Assembly: GCF_002906255.1 (NCBI RefSeq)
Contig: NZ_POTC01000012.1
Span: 24,993-88,992 of the forward strand
DNA length: 64,000 nt
From: Novacetimonas maltaceti
GTDB lineage: Bacteria > Pseudomonadota > Alphaproteobacteria > Acetobacterales > Acetobacteraceae
Reading direction: 5' to 3'
In this document: positions 17,483 through 26,081 of the stretch, one piece after another
Position numbering within the stretch: position 1 is the first letter of the stretch
Layout of the letters: each line of letters starts with the position of its first letter
Notes under the pieces: generated by a model
What the model was told of the DNA's origin: nothing
Seen by the model: the letters and a program-made list of their open reading frames with translations, nothing else
Databases searched by the model: none
Program-made: the position numbers and the translations under genes

Positions 17483-17980
17483 TTACCAGCATTTTCCCTT
17501 GCAGTCTGTCGAAACGACCCTGCCGTTTTTCTTCAGGACGCCTGTAGGGATGTCATAGACATAGGTCGCCATTGGCGCTCCCTTGTAGCGGAGTGGGTGG
17601 TAGGCTTCAAATGCCAGGGTTATGCTCTTGCCGGGAACGATGGTGCGTTTCGGATCCACGTTACAGTTTCCGAAATAGGCCATCGGTGTCACGGAGTGTT
17701 CGGCAACCTTGACAATGGAATACAGCGCCGGACAGACCGAGCCCCCGACATCCGTCAGCAGCAGATAATCCGCATCGGCAGTTTCGCTGATTTTTTCGAC
17801 GAACATCCCGCCATCGCCATCAACTTCAGGCGTGGTGTGATGCCCATTGATCTTGAGAACATTCTCCGAGCCATCTGCGAGGCCAAAGCGGGTCTGTGCC
17901 CGGTGAAGGTCATCCGCCATGGCGGTCCCGCAGCAGAAGAGAAAACTCATTGCCAGGGAAGAAAACTTCAGAAATTTCAT
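17483..17980 (-). CDS. Hypothetical secreted protein
   Basis: A 165-residue protein with a classical signal peptide (KFLKFSSLAMSFLFCCGTAMA, cleavage about residue 22). The mature part is predicted periplasmic and has four cysteines, two in a C-terminal DCKGKCW. No family recognised. It is convergent with the cellulose operon and its start is divergent from the small repeat-protein gene at 18261. There is no evidence that it belongs to cellulose export apart from position. Confidence 0.65.
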   Translation of the reverse strand: MKFLKFSSLAMSFLFCCGTAMADDLHRAQTRFGLADGSENVLKINGHHTTPEVDGDGGMFVEKISETADADYLLLTDVGGSVCPALYSIVKVAEHSVTPMAYFGNCNVDPKRTIVPGKSITLAFEAYHPLRYKGAPMATYVYDIPTGVLKKNGRVVSTDCKGKCW

Positions 17981-18260
17981 GGGAAAGGCGCATCAATCAT
18001 TTTGGGTGGTAAATAATACCGGCATCATGTGCATTTTCATTTCTGCCGTCAATCAAACTGTTTTCTGTACATTTTCTACATTAATAACCGGCAGGGAAAA
18101 TTTATATAAAGACTGGATGGTATTGGCGGCCCATGGTCGGCATGGCAGCCGCATTTCATCGATTCGATGACGCATTTCCGTGTAATTCCCAGATATGACC
18201 GTTTCTGTCGTAACGGTGCCCCATGCTTGTGCTGTCGTCAGGATAAGGGAGACACGGCAC

Positions 18261-18467
18261 ATGACCATCGGCACCGCAGTCCAGCGCGGACACTTTGTTT
18301 ACGTTTATGACGAAAAGGGACGGCAGATGACTGTCATCCCCGCAGGCAGCCAGTCGGGGGACGGGTTAGAGGGCTATACGGGCGCAACCGTCAGCGTGCG
18401 GCGTGGCGCCTTCATTCATGTCCATGACGAACGGGGCCGCCAGGTGTCGACCATCCCGGCACGCTAG
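18261..18467 (+). CDS. Small protein with two tandem RG-F-(V/I)-Y/H-(V)-(Y/H)-DE-(K/R)-GRQ motifs
   Basis: A 68-residue protein with AAGGGAG before the ATG (the open frame extends to 18195 but without a better start). It is an internal duplication: VQRGHFVYVYDEKGRQMTVI and VRRGAFIHVHDERGRQVSTI, separated by a Gly-rich link containing GDGLEGYTGATVS. Similar two-hairpin small proteins occur uncharacterised in Alphaproteobacteria. No signal peptide, so likely cytoplasmic. A good terminator follows at once, so this is a single-gene unit. Confidence 0.75.
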   Translation: MTIGTAVQRGHFVYVYDEKGRQMTVIPAGSQSGDGLEGYTGATVSVRRGAFIHVHDERGRQVSTIPAR

Positions 18468-18477
18468 GCGCGGCCTG

Positions 18478-18525
18478 CCCGCATGGCGGCGTCAGGCGGG
18501 GCTGCCATGCGGGATGTATCTTTTT
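18478..18525 (+). terminator. Terminator of the duplicated-motif gene
   Basis: CCCGCATGGC (18478-18487) pairs with GCCATGCGGG (18504-18513), a 10-bp stem, followed by a T-rich stretch ending in TTTTT. It starts 10 bp after the stop at 18467. Confidence 0.7.
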
Positions 18526-18590
18526 GGGGCGTATGTATCCATGCCAGAAAGGGCGTGGATCGGTACAGAACGTGATGGGGTGACACAGTC

Positions 18591-21257
18591 GTGCAGGAAC
18601 ACGACGCGACGGCCAGGCTGCCGCAAAGACGGACCGTTATCGTCCATGATCGCCATGCCATGCGGCAATGGCGCCTCAAGGCCGCCCGTGCGCGGTGGAA
18701 CGGCCTTCAGGTCATGACATTCGCGCAGGCCATTGCCAGGCTGGCCGGTGGGTTTGCGCATGAGGTCGATGAAGAAACATTGCAACAGGCGGTGCGGGAC
18801 ACCCTGCACGATGTGCGGCTTGTGGAACTGGCCCCCATCAGCAGCCTGCCCGGCATGGCCAGCGCGGTAACTGCGACCCTGCGGCGGGTGTGGGATGCCG
18901 GCATCGACCTTGCGGCACGCGCGGACACCCATCCGCGCATTGCCGAAATGGCACGGATCGAGGCCGCAATCCTTGACGCCCTGCCCCCCGGTTGCCTGAG
19001 CAGGGCTGAAATGGCGCGACGGGCCTGTGCCCGCATGGTGCATGCCCCCGCGCTGCTTGGCCCGGTTGAAATCATGGGCGTGCCGGATCTTTCGCCATGC
19101 TGGCGGCCCGTTGCGCAGGCGCTTGCGGCGCATGTGCCCGTGCAATGGCATGCCGGACCGCGCCAGGCCCCCGCATGGCTGGCCGGGACGGGCATGGCAG
19201 TGGTGACCGCCGCGCCCTCCATGCCGGATGTAACGTGCTGCAGCACGGCGACACCCCACCATGAAGCCATCGAGGCGATGCGCTGGGCGCGGGCGCTTAT
19301 GGCGTCCGGCCAGGCGCGGCCGGAGGACATCGCCATCGCCACCACGGGTGTGAACGCCTATGACGCAAGCTTCCTGAGCCTGCGGGCCGATGCGAATTTC
19401 GCCCTGCACTTTGTCCACGGCCAGCCCATTACCGCGACACGGGACGGGCAGGCGGCGGCCGCGCTGGCGGATATCGTGGTGCGTGGCCTGTCACGCCAGC
19501 GACTGCGCCGCCTTGTCAGCCTGACGCAGGCCAGCGCCCCGATGCTGGCGGCCCTGCCCGAAGGGTGGATGCGTATCCTGGGCACGGCACCGCTGGCAAC
19601 GCCCGATGCGTGGGCACGGTACCTGTCCGGCCTTTCGGCGGGGGACTGGCCCGATGGTACCGACCATGGCGCCACCCTGCAGGCACTGGTTGACCTGCTG
19701 CACCGTGGCGCCACGGCGGCGGGCGAAATGGGCGAACAGGTGCTGACAGGCTGTGCGCGGTTGATCTGGCGGGCGGCGCTGGCGGCAGGTCCGGCGCAGT
19801 CGGTGGACCTGACGGTGGAAGGGATGCGGCTGGATGACAGCACGGACCCCTGCGCATCGGTCGCATGGATGCCGGCGGAGGCCCTGGCCGCATCGCCACG
19901 CCGGTTTGTCAGGCTGCTGGGCCTCAATTCCGCCCGCTGGCCCCGCAATGCGGGCGAAGACAGGCTGTTGCCCGATCACATCATTCCTTCCGCCGAACTC
20001 AACCCCACGCCCACCGGCATGGCGGACCGGCGCGCCTTTGCCACCATCATGGCGACAACCGCCGGGCATGTGGTCCTTTCGCGCGCGCGGCGTGGCAATG
20101 ACGGGCGACTGCTGGGCCGCAGCGCCCTGTTGCGGGACTACCCGGCGGAGACCTACCTGCGGCGCAACCGCGTGCCCGCCCATGCCTATAGCGAGACGGA
20201 CCGGCTGACCGCACGTCGGGGGGAATTCGCCCGCACGCCACAGGCCCGTTCCGCCACGGCCTGCTGGCATGACTGGCAGCGCGCCGATATCACGCCGCAT
20301 GACGGACTGCTCCGCGCGGAACATCCGGTCATGCAGGCCATCATGCAGCGCACGCAGTCCGCCAGTTCGCTGCGCCTGCTGCTGCGTAACCCGCTGGGTT
20401 TCATGTGGCGTTACGGGCTGGGCCTGAATGCGGCGCAGGAAGGGCAGGACAGCCTGATGCCCGACGCCATGGCCGTGGGCAACCTTGTCCACGCCACGAT
20501 GGAACATGCCCTTCGGCTCACGACGCGGGAGGCAGCGGCAAATCCAGACCATGACACCGTTGTGGAGCAGGCCCTTGCCGCCGCGGCGGAGGAATGGCAG
20601 CGCGAAAATGCCACGCCACCCCGGCTGCTATGGCACCACCTGCTCGATACCGTGCGTACCATGGCACGATGGGGCCTGCGTGTGACATGCAAAAACGCCA
20701 CGGGTGGCTGCTCCTACGCCGAAGTGCCGTTTGGCGGCATTGCCACCGACCGGGACAGGCAGGCGGCGTGGGATGCGGCACAGCCGGTCCCGGTTGCCGA
20801 TACCGGGTTCTTCATCAACGGGTATATCGACCGTCTGGACATCTCCGCCGATGGGCGGCAGGCCTGGGTGTACGATTACAAGACAGGCCGGGCGGCAGGG
20901 GGCGGGACCGTGCTGAAAGGCGGCGCCGAACTGCAGCGGTGCCTGTATGCCTTTGCCGTGCGGGCATTGCTTGGTCCCCGTGTGCAGGTGGATGCAACCC
21001 TGCTTTACCTGCGCGATGAAACCGTCCTGCGGCTGGATGATCCCCACCAGGCCATGGCGGACCTGACCACCTACCTGCGGGCCGCGCGCCGGACCATGCT
21101 TGCGGGCCATGCCCTGATCGGCCCCGATAGCGGGGGGGATTATGACGACATGCGCCTGTGCCTGCCTGCCGGGCTGGACGCCTACCGCAAGCGCAAGGAG
21201 GCGCAGGCCAACATGATTCTGGGTGATGACGCCATTGCAGTGTGGGAGGCCCCCTGA
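18591..21257 (+). CDS. PD-(D/E)XK nuclease family protein, AddB/RecB-like partner subunit
   Basis: An 888-residue protein forming a two-gene unit with the following helicase (TGATG overlap). The N-terminal two thirds resemble an inactivated UvrD-type helicase without a Walker A. The C-terminal part is a RecB-type nuclease: GNLVHATMEHAL (about 629-640), GYIDRLDI (about 744-751) and VYDYKTGRA (about 760-768), giving the Asp and Asp-x-Lys metal centre. There is no C-terminal cysteine cluster, so the Fe-S staple of classical AddB is absent. The start is GTG 18591. It most likely processes double-strand DNA ends together with its partner. Divergence from typical alphaproteobacterial AddB suggests an accessory copy, which could serve repair or defence. 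Confidence 0.78.
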   Translation: MQEHDATARLPQRRTVIVHDRHAMRQWRLKAARARWNGLQVMTFAQAIARLAGGFAHEVDEETLQQAVRDTLHDVRLVELAPISSLPGMASAVTATLRRVWDAGIDLAARADTHPRIAEMARIEAAILDALPPGCLSRAEMARRACARMVHAPALLGPVEIMGVPDLSPCWRPVAQALAAHVPVQWHAGPRQAPAWLAGTGMAVVTAAPSMPDVTCCSTATPHHEAIEAMRWARALMASGQARPEDIAIATTGVNAYDASFLSLRADANFALHFVHGQPITATRDGQAAAALADIVVRGLSRQRLRRLVSLTQASAPMLAALPEGWMRILGTAPLATPDAWARYLSGLSAGDWPDGTDHGATLQALVDLLHRGATAAGEMGEQVLTGCARLIWRAALAAGPAQSVDLTVEGMRLDDSTDPCASVAWMPAEALAASPRRFVRLLGLNSARWPRNAGEDRLLPDHIIPSAELNPTPTGMADRRAFATIMATTAGHVVLSRARRGNDGRLLGRSALLRDYPAETYLRRNRVPAHAYSETDRLTARRGEFARTPQARSATACWHDWQRADITPHDGLLRAEHPVMQAIMQRTQSASSLRLLLRNPLGFMWRYGLGLNAAQEGQDSLMPDAMAVGNLVHATMEHALRLTTREAAANPDHDTVVEQALAAAAEEWQRENATPPRLLWHHLLDTVRTMARWGLRVTCKNATGGCSYAEVPFGGIATDRDRQAAWDAAQPVPVADTGFFINGYIDRLDISADGRQAWVYDYKTGRAAGGGTVLKGGAELQRCLYAFAVRALLGPRVQVDATLLYLRDETVLRLDDPHQAMADLTTYLRAARRTMLAGHALIGPDSGGDYDDMRLCLPAGLDAYRKRKEAQANMILGDDAIAVWEAP

Positions 21258-24200
21258 TGGAACAGATACGTGTGCCACTGAAGGACGATGGCGCCCGCAG
21301 GGCGGCGATTGCGGATATTTCCCGCTCCTTCCTTGTGGAGGCCGGGGCAGGGTCGGGCAAGACAGCCGTGCTGGCGGGCCGGATCGTCATGCTGCTGGCG
21401 GGCGGGGTGCATCCACGCCACGTCGCGGCCGTCACCTTTACGGAACTGGCGGCCAGTGAACTGGTCATGCGCATCCGCGCCTTTGTCGAGCGGCTCTGCC
21501 AGGGCGATGTGCCTGCCGAACTGCGTGTTGCCCTGCCGCACGGACTGGACGCGGCGCAACGCACCAGTCTTGCGGCAGCGGCCACCAGCATTGATGACAT
21601 GACATGCAGCACCATCCACGGTTTCTGCCAGCGCCTGATCGGCCCCTATCCGGTCGAGGCCGATATGGACCCCGGCGCCGTGCTGGTGGACCCGGGGCAG
21701 GGTGGCCTGATCTTTGACGAAATTACCGAGACCTGGCTGCGTGATGTGCTGTCGGGTCATGAGGACAGCCTGATCGCCACCATGGCGATCGAGGACCCCG
21801 GTGGCACGCTTGGCGAAATCAGGGAAATCCTGCATACCCTGCGCGCACAGCCCGACCTTGCAACACCGCCCCTGCCAGACCTGCATGCCGTCGTGGCGGA
21901 CTGCATGGGCGCACTGGACGCCTTTATGGCCTTCTGTCGCGGGGAAGGCCAGATCGAGGCGGAAACGCTCGCCCTTGGTGCGGGGTTTGCGGACCTTGCG
22001 CGGAGTGTCCGGCAGTTGCGCGACGCGGATACGGCCGCCTGCCGCATCCGGCTGCTGCGCACCCCTGCGCCCGAAGGCGTACGTAAAGGCGACGGGGGAT
22101 GGAAAACATATCGCAAGAAGGGAAAGTGGAAGGCCGCTGCGGCCATGGCGGGGGAATCGCAGGCCTATGGCGAGCAACTCAATGACCGGGCCACCATGTT
22201 GTATGACGCCTGCCATGAAACGTGGCAGGCGGTGCAGTCCGCCGTGGCGTCCCATGTGTTCCATGACCTTGTCATGCAACTGCGGCCGGTCATCGACCGG
22301 TTCCGTGAGCATAAGCGCGCGGTCGGGTTGCTGGATTTTGATGACCTGATCCGGACGGCCCGTGACCTGCTGCGTGACCATGCGCAGGTGCGCCATGCAC
22401 TGGGACAGCGTTTTTCCCATGTCTTGGTTGACGAATTCCAGGATACCGACCCCACGCAGACCGAGATATTCTGGCGGTTGTGCGGTGATCCCCCGTCCGA
22501 TGCGCCGGATGCCCCATGGGCTGCATGGCATATCCGCCCCGGGGCGCTGTTTCTCGTGGGCGATCCGAAGCAGGCGATCTACCGTTTCCGGGGGGCGGAT
22601 GTCGGGGCATATGTACAGGCGCGTGACCTGTTCCATACCCAGCATGGGACGCAGGGACTGCTGTCGATCACGACCAATTTCCGCTCCTGCGCGCCAATCC
22701 TTGATTACGTGAACGACTGCTTCGCACATCCCCTTTCGGCACGGAATGGACAGCCGGGCTTTACATCACTGGATGCTTTCATCGCGGGGCGGTCGGCCGG
22801 CGCCTGTGTCATCGCGCTCGATATTCCCGTGGCAGGGGGCGGTGACAGGGGCTCCGTGGATGCCATGCGCCAGGCAGAGGCGCGTGCCGTCGCCCGCATG
22901 TGCGCGGGCCTGATCGGGCATGAAACCGTGCGCGATCGTGAAAGCGGCCTGCCGCGTCCCTGCCGTCCCGGCGATATCGCCCTGCTGGCCCCGACAGGAA
23001 CCGGGCTGCATTATTATGAGGAAGCACTGGAACAGCTTGGCATCCCCGTTGCCACGCAGGCGGGAAAGGGCCTGTTCCAGCGCCAGGAAATACAGGACCT
23101 GATCGCACTGACCCGTGTCCTTGCCGATGCGGGCGATTCCCTTGCTTTCGGCGCACTGCTGCGCGGGCCGCTGGTCGGCCTGACGGACGGGGAGTTGCTG
23201 GATATCGTGGCCGCCCAACCCCGCGGCACGGACAGGCCCGACCGCCTGCCGGCCCTTCGGGTGACGCTGGATATCGCCCATGTGGGGCATGAACTGGCCC
23301 GTACGGTCATCGAAAAGCTGCAGGTTCTGCGACGCCGCATGCACGCCACCACGCCGTATGACCTGCTGGCGCAGGCCATAGACATGTTGCGTGTGCGCCC
23401 GGTGCTAATCGAGCGCATGGGCCGGCAGGCCGAACGCGCGCTGGCGAATGTGGACCTGTTCCTGACCTTCGCCCAGGCCTATGACGTACGCGGCCTGCGT
23501 GCCTTTGCCGATGCCATGAATACGGCCTGGACCGATGGCGCGCGTGATGCGGAGGGACGGCCCGACGCGCAGGAGGAAACCGTTGCCCTGTATACCGTGC
23601 ATGCGGCCAAGGGGCTGGAATGGCCCATCGTGATGCCGCTCAATACCATGTCGGGAACGCGGTCGGTCAAAGGCATGGTGATCGAGCGTGGGGTGGGGCA
23701 CATACATGCCCCGCTGATGGGCATACCCACGACAGGATACGACGCGGTGTGCGAGGAGGAAGCGGCCGAAGCACGGCGCGAACAGATCCGGTTGTGGTAT
23801 GTCGCCCTGACCCGTGCGCGTGAAATGCTGGTCCTGCCGCGTTTCGACCTGCCCCTGTCCGACAGGGCATGGACGTCACTGCTGGATCTGAAAATCACGG
23901 ACCTGCCTTCCATCACCCTGCCCGAAGGCAACAGCCATTGTGTGCCTCAGTCCGATACCGTGGAAAACCTCCAGACGCGTGAACGGTTCGTGGCGGAAGC
24001 AGAAACCATTGTACGCGCCACGACAAGGTTGATATGGAAAACACCCAGCAGGGACGAGGGCGCGACGTCTCCCGCGATGGAGACGCCTGTCCCGCAGATC
24101 ATCCTGCCAACGGCGGATGATGGGGCGGGGGAGACATACCATCCCGTGTCCGCACCTGTCGTGCGGGGCAGTAGCGAACGTGGCAGCATATTGCACAAGC

Positions 24201-24655
24201 TTCTGGAAGAAGTGCTCAACCATGAAACCCCCGACACGCCAGATGCCCTGAAAGCCCGTGCCGGCACGCTGCTGGCCGAGGCAGGCTGTCCCGTGGTGTC
24301 GGATCCGGCCGCAGGGCCTGAAGCGGGCGAACTGGCGCAATCCGTGCTCCGCGCCCTCCATGCCCCCGAAATATCCCGGTTGCGCACCGTGATGGTCGCG
24401 GAATATCCACTTTACATGGTGCAGGGCGACGCAGAAGCAACGGATGTCATTTGCGGAATTGCCGATGCCGTCGTGCCGGCCGCCGATGGCACGCCGGAGG
24501 TCATCATCGACTGGAAAAGCGATGTCAATCCATCGGCGGCGACGCTTGCCCATTATCAGGCACAGGTTCGGGCCTACATGGACATGACGGGTGCGCGGCA
24601 GGGACTGATCGTCATGGCGACATCCGGTGCCGTCATCAGCCTTGAGGCGGCATGA
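21257..24655 (+). CDS. UvrD/RecB-like helicase-nuclease, AddA-like
   Basis: An 1132-residue SF1 helicase with C-terminal nuclease. Helicase motifs are VEAGAGSGKTAVL (Walker A, about 27-39), TFTELAASEL (Ia), VLVDEFQDTDP (motif II, about 389-399), GDPKQAIYRFRGAD (III), TNFRS (IV), LYTVHAAKGLEWPIVMPL (V) and YVALTRAREMLVL (VI). The nuclease shows EVIIDWKSDV (about 1079-1088) and HYQAQVRAY. Start 21257 overlaps the stop of the nuclease partner and has GGAGG 7 nt upstream. The N-terminus (GVHPRHVAAVTFTELAASEL, then TIHGFCQRL) is of a RecB-like subgroup that differs from housekeeping alphaproteobacterial AddA. Role: ATP-driven unwinding and degradation of DNA ends. Confidence 0.88.
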   Translation: MEQIRVPLKDDGARRAAIADISRSFLVEAGAGSGKTAVLAGRIVMLLAGGVHPRHVAAVTFTELAASELVMRIRAFVERLCQGDVPAELRVALPHGLDAAQRTSLAAAATSIDDMTCSTIHGFCQRLIGPYPVEADMDPGAVLVDPGQGGLIFDEITETWLRDVLSGHEDSLIATMAIEDPGGTLGEIREILHTLRAQPDLATPPLPDLHAVVADCMGALDAFMAFCRGEGQIEAETLALGAGFADLARSVRQLRDADTAACRIRLLRTPAPEGVRKGDGGWKTYRKKGKWKAAAAMAGESQAYGEQLNDRATMLYDACHETWQAVQSAVASHVFHDLVMQLRPVIDRFREHKRAVGLLDFDDLIRTARDLLRDHAQVRHALGQRFSHVLVDEFQDTDPTQTEIFWRLCGDPPSDAPDAPWAAWHIRPGALFLVGDPKQAIYRFRGADVGAYVQARDLFHTQHGTQGLLSITTNFRSCAPILDYVNDCFAHPLSARNGQPGFTSLDAFIAGRSAGACVIALDIPVAGGGDRGSVDAMRQAEARAVARMCAGLIGHETVRDRESGLPRPCRPGDIALLAPTGTGLHYYEEALEQLGIPVATQAGKGLFQRQEIQDLIALTRVLADAGDSLAFGALLRGPLVGLTDGELLDIVAAQPRGTDRPDRLPALRVTLDIAHVGHELARTVIEKLQVLRRRMHATTPYDLLAQAIDMLRVRPVLIERMGRQAERALANVDLFLTFAQAYDVRGLRAFADAMNTAWTDGARDAEGRPDAQEETVALYTVHAAKGLEWPIVMPLNTMSGTRSVKGMVIERGVGHIHAPLMGIPTTGYDAVCEEEAAEARREQIRLWYVALTRAREMLVLPRFDLPLSDRAWTSLLDLKITDLPSITLPEGNSHCVPQSDTVENLQTRERFVAEAETIVRATTRLIWKTPSRDEGATSPAMETPVPQIILPTADDGAGETYHPVSAPVVRGSSERGSILHKLLEEVLNHETPDTPDALKARAGTLLAEAGCPVVSDPAAGPEAGELAQSVLRALHAPEISRLRTVMVAEYPLYMVQGDAEATDVICGIADAVVPAADGTPEVIIDWKSDVNPSAATLAHYQAQVRAYMDMTGARQGLIVMATSGAVISLEAA

Positions 24656-24662
24656 GGGCCTG

Positions 24663-24699
24663 CCCGCGCGCCCAACCATTTTCGGTATGGGCGCGCGGG
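24663..24699. terminator. GC-rich hairpin after the helicase-nuclease pair
   Basis: CCCGCGCGCCCA (24663-24674) and TGGGCGCGCGGG (24688-24699) form a perfect 12-bp stem just after the stop at 24655. No T-run follows. Confidence 0.55.
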
Positions 24700-24815
24700 T
24701 GCCGCAACCGGGGCATTCGCCGCCATTACGGTTTTTGCATGATATCGTATGATGGTTTGGAAATGCATCCCCGCGCGAACCCTGCGCTCCCCTGAAGAAC
24801 ATAGGTGAAAACGGC

Positions 24816-26069
24816 ATGAAACAGTCCCCCCAACCCGGTCCCGACAGTGCCGTGTCGCGGCTTGCGCCCACGATGGCGCTGACTGATGGGCAGGAAGCCC
24901 TGAAGGCCGAGGTGCTGTCTTTCTGCCGTGCCCACCGGGCGCAGGATCATGCGCTGTTCATCATCGAAGGCGATGCGGGGACCGGCAAGAGCCTGCTGCT
25001 CAATACCCTGTTCACCGCCATCCAGGGTGCGGCGCGCGGGTGTGACATCCATGACCCCCTGCATGGCAGCCGTAATTTCCTGCTGGTCAACCATCCGGAA
25101 ATGATAAAGCTGTATCGCAATATTTCCGAAACACAGGCCGCCCTGCGCAAGAAGGATTTCGAACGCCCGACAACCTTCATCAATCAGGCCAATGCCAGTG
25201 GCAGGCGTGCCGACATCGTGCTGGTGGACGAGGCGCATCTGCTGCTGACCCGCCGTGATCCCTATAACCGGTTCCATCAGGACAACCAGCTGGAGGAGAT
25301 CATCCGCCATGCGCATGTGGTGGTGATCGTGTTCGATGCCCGCCAGGTCCTGAAGTTCAAGAGCCTGTGGGATGATGCCTCCCTTGCGCAACTGGTATCT
25401 GGCTTTCCCGTCGTGACCCGTAGGCTGGACCATCAGTTCCGCATGCACGCCCATGCCGATGTCATGGACTGGATCCGCGCGTTGCGGGATGGCGTCCTGC
25501 GTCCACTGCCCGCGCCGCAGGCGTTCGATTTCCGTATATTCGATGATGCGCAGGACATGTATGAGGCCATCAGGCAGCGTAACGCGCAATACGGCCTGTG
25601 TCGCATGCTGGCGACCTATGATTATCCCTATACCCTGAACGGGCAGGACCACTTCATTACCGAGGGACGTTTTCACCTGCGCTGGGACCGGGCCATGCCA
25701 CAGGCGCGGCTGCCATGGGCGGAACGTCCCGATACGATTGATGAGGTGGGGTCGGTCTATACCATTCAGGGGTTCGACCTCAATTACGCCGGCGTGATCC
25801 TGGGGCCATCCGTCACCTATGACCGCGCCGCCGACCGGATCGTGATCGACCCGTCACGTTACGAGGACCGCGCCGCCTTTACCGGTCGCGATGGCGTGGC
25901 AGACCCGCATGAAGTCATGGCGCGGATCATCCTCAATTCGATCAATGTCCTCATGACCCGGGGGGTGAGGGGACTGTATATCTACGCCAGTGAACCCGAT
26001 CTGCATGCCCGTCTGGCGCGGTTGTGGGAAGAACGGCAGGCGGGCAGTGATACCCGGCCTGCCGCGTGA
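24816..26069 (+). CDS. DUF2075 (Schlafen-3-like) ATPase/helicase-domain protein
   Basis: A 417-residue P-loop protein. Walker A is EGDAGTGKSLL (about 51-61) and Walker B is IVLVDEAHLLL (about 134-144). VTRRLDHQFRMH and VGSVYTIQGFDLNYAGVILG are the later SF1-like motifs that define DUF2075, and ILNSINVLMTRGVRGLYIYA closes the domain. It lacks an extra nuclease domain. It follows the helicase-nuclease pair on the same strand after a 160-bp gap with a hairpin, so it may be a separate unit. Homologues are found next to restriction, GIY-YIG or defence genes, so a role in DNA or RNA processing is likely; the substrate is unknown. Confidence 0.85.
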   Translation: MKQSPQPGPDSAVSRLAPTMALTDGQEALKAEVLSFCRAHRAQDHALFIIEGDAGTGKSLLLNTLFTAIQGAARGCDIHDPLHGSRNFLLVNHPEMIKLYRNISETQAALRKKDFERPTTFINQANASGRRADIVLVDEAHLLLTRRDPYNRFHQDNQLEEIIRHAHVVVIVFDARQVLKFKSLWDDASLAQLVSGFPVVTRRLDHQFRMHAHADVMDWIRALRDGVLRPLPAPQAFDFRIFDDAQDMYEAIRQRNAQYGLCRMLATYDYPYTLNGQDHFITEGRFHLRWDRAMPQARLPWAERPDTIDEVGSVYTIQGFDLNYAGVILGPSVTYDRAADRIVIDPSRYEDRAAFTGRDGVADPHEVMARIILNSINVLMTRGVRGLYIYASEPDLHARLARLWEERQAGSDTRPAA

Positions 26070-26081
26070 CCCCGCATGGGA

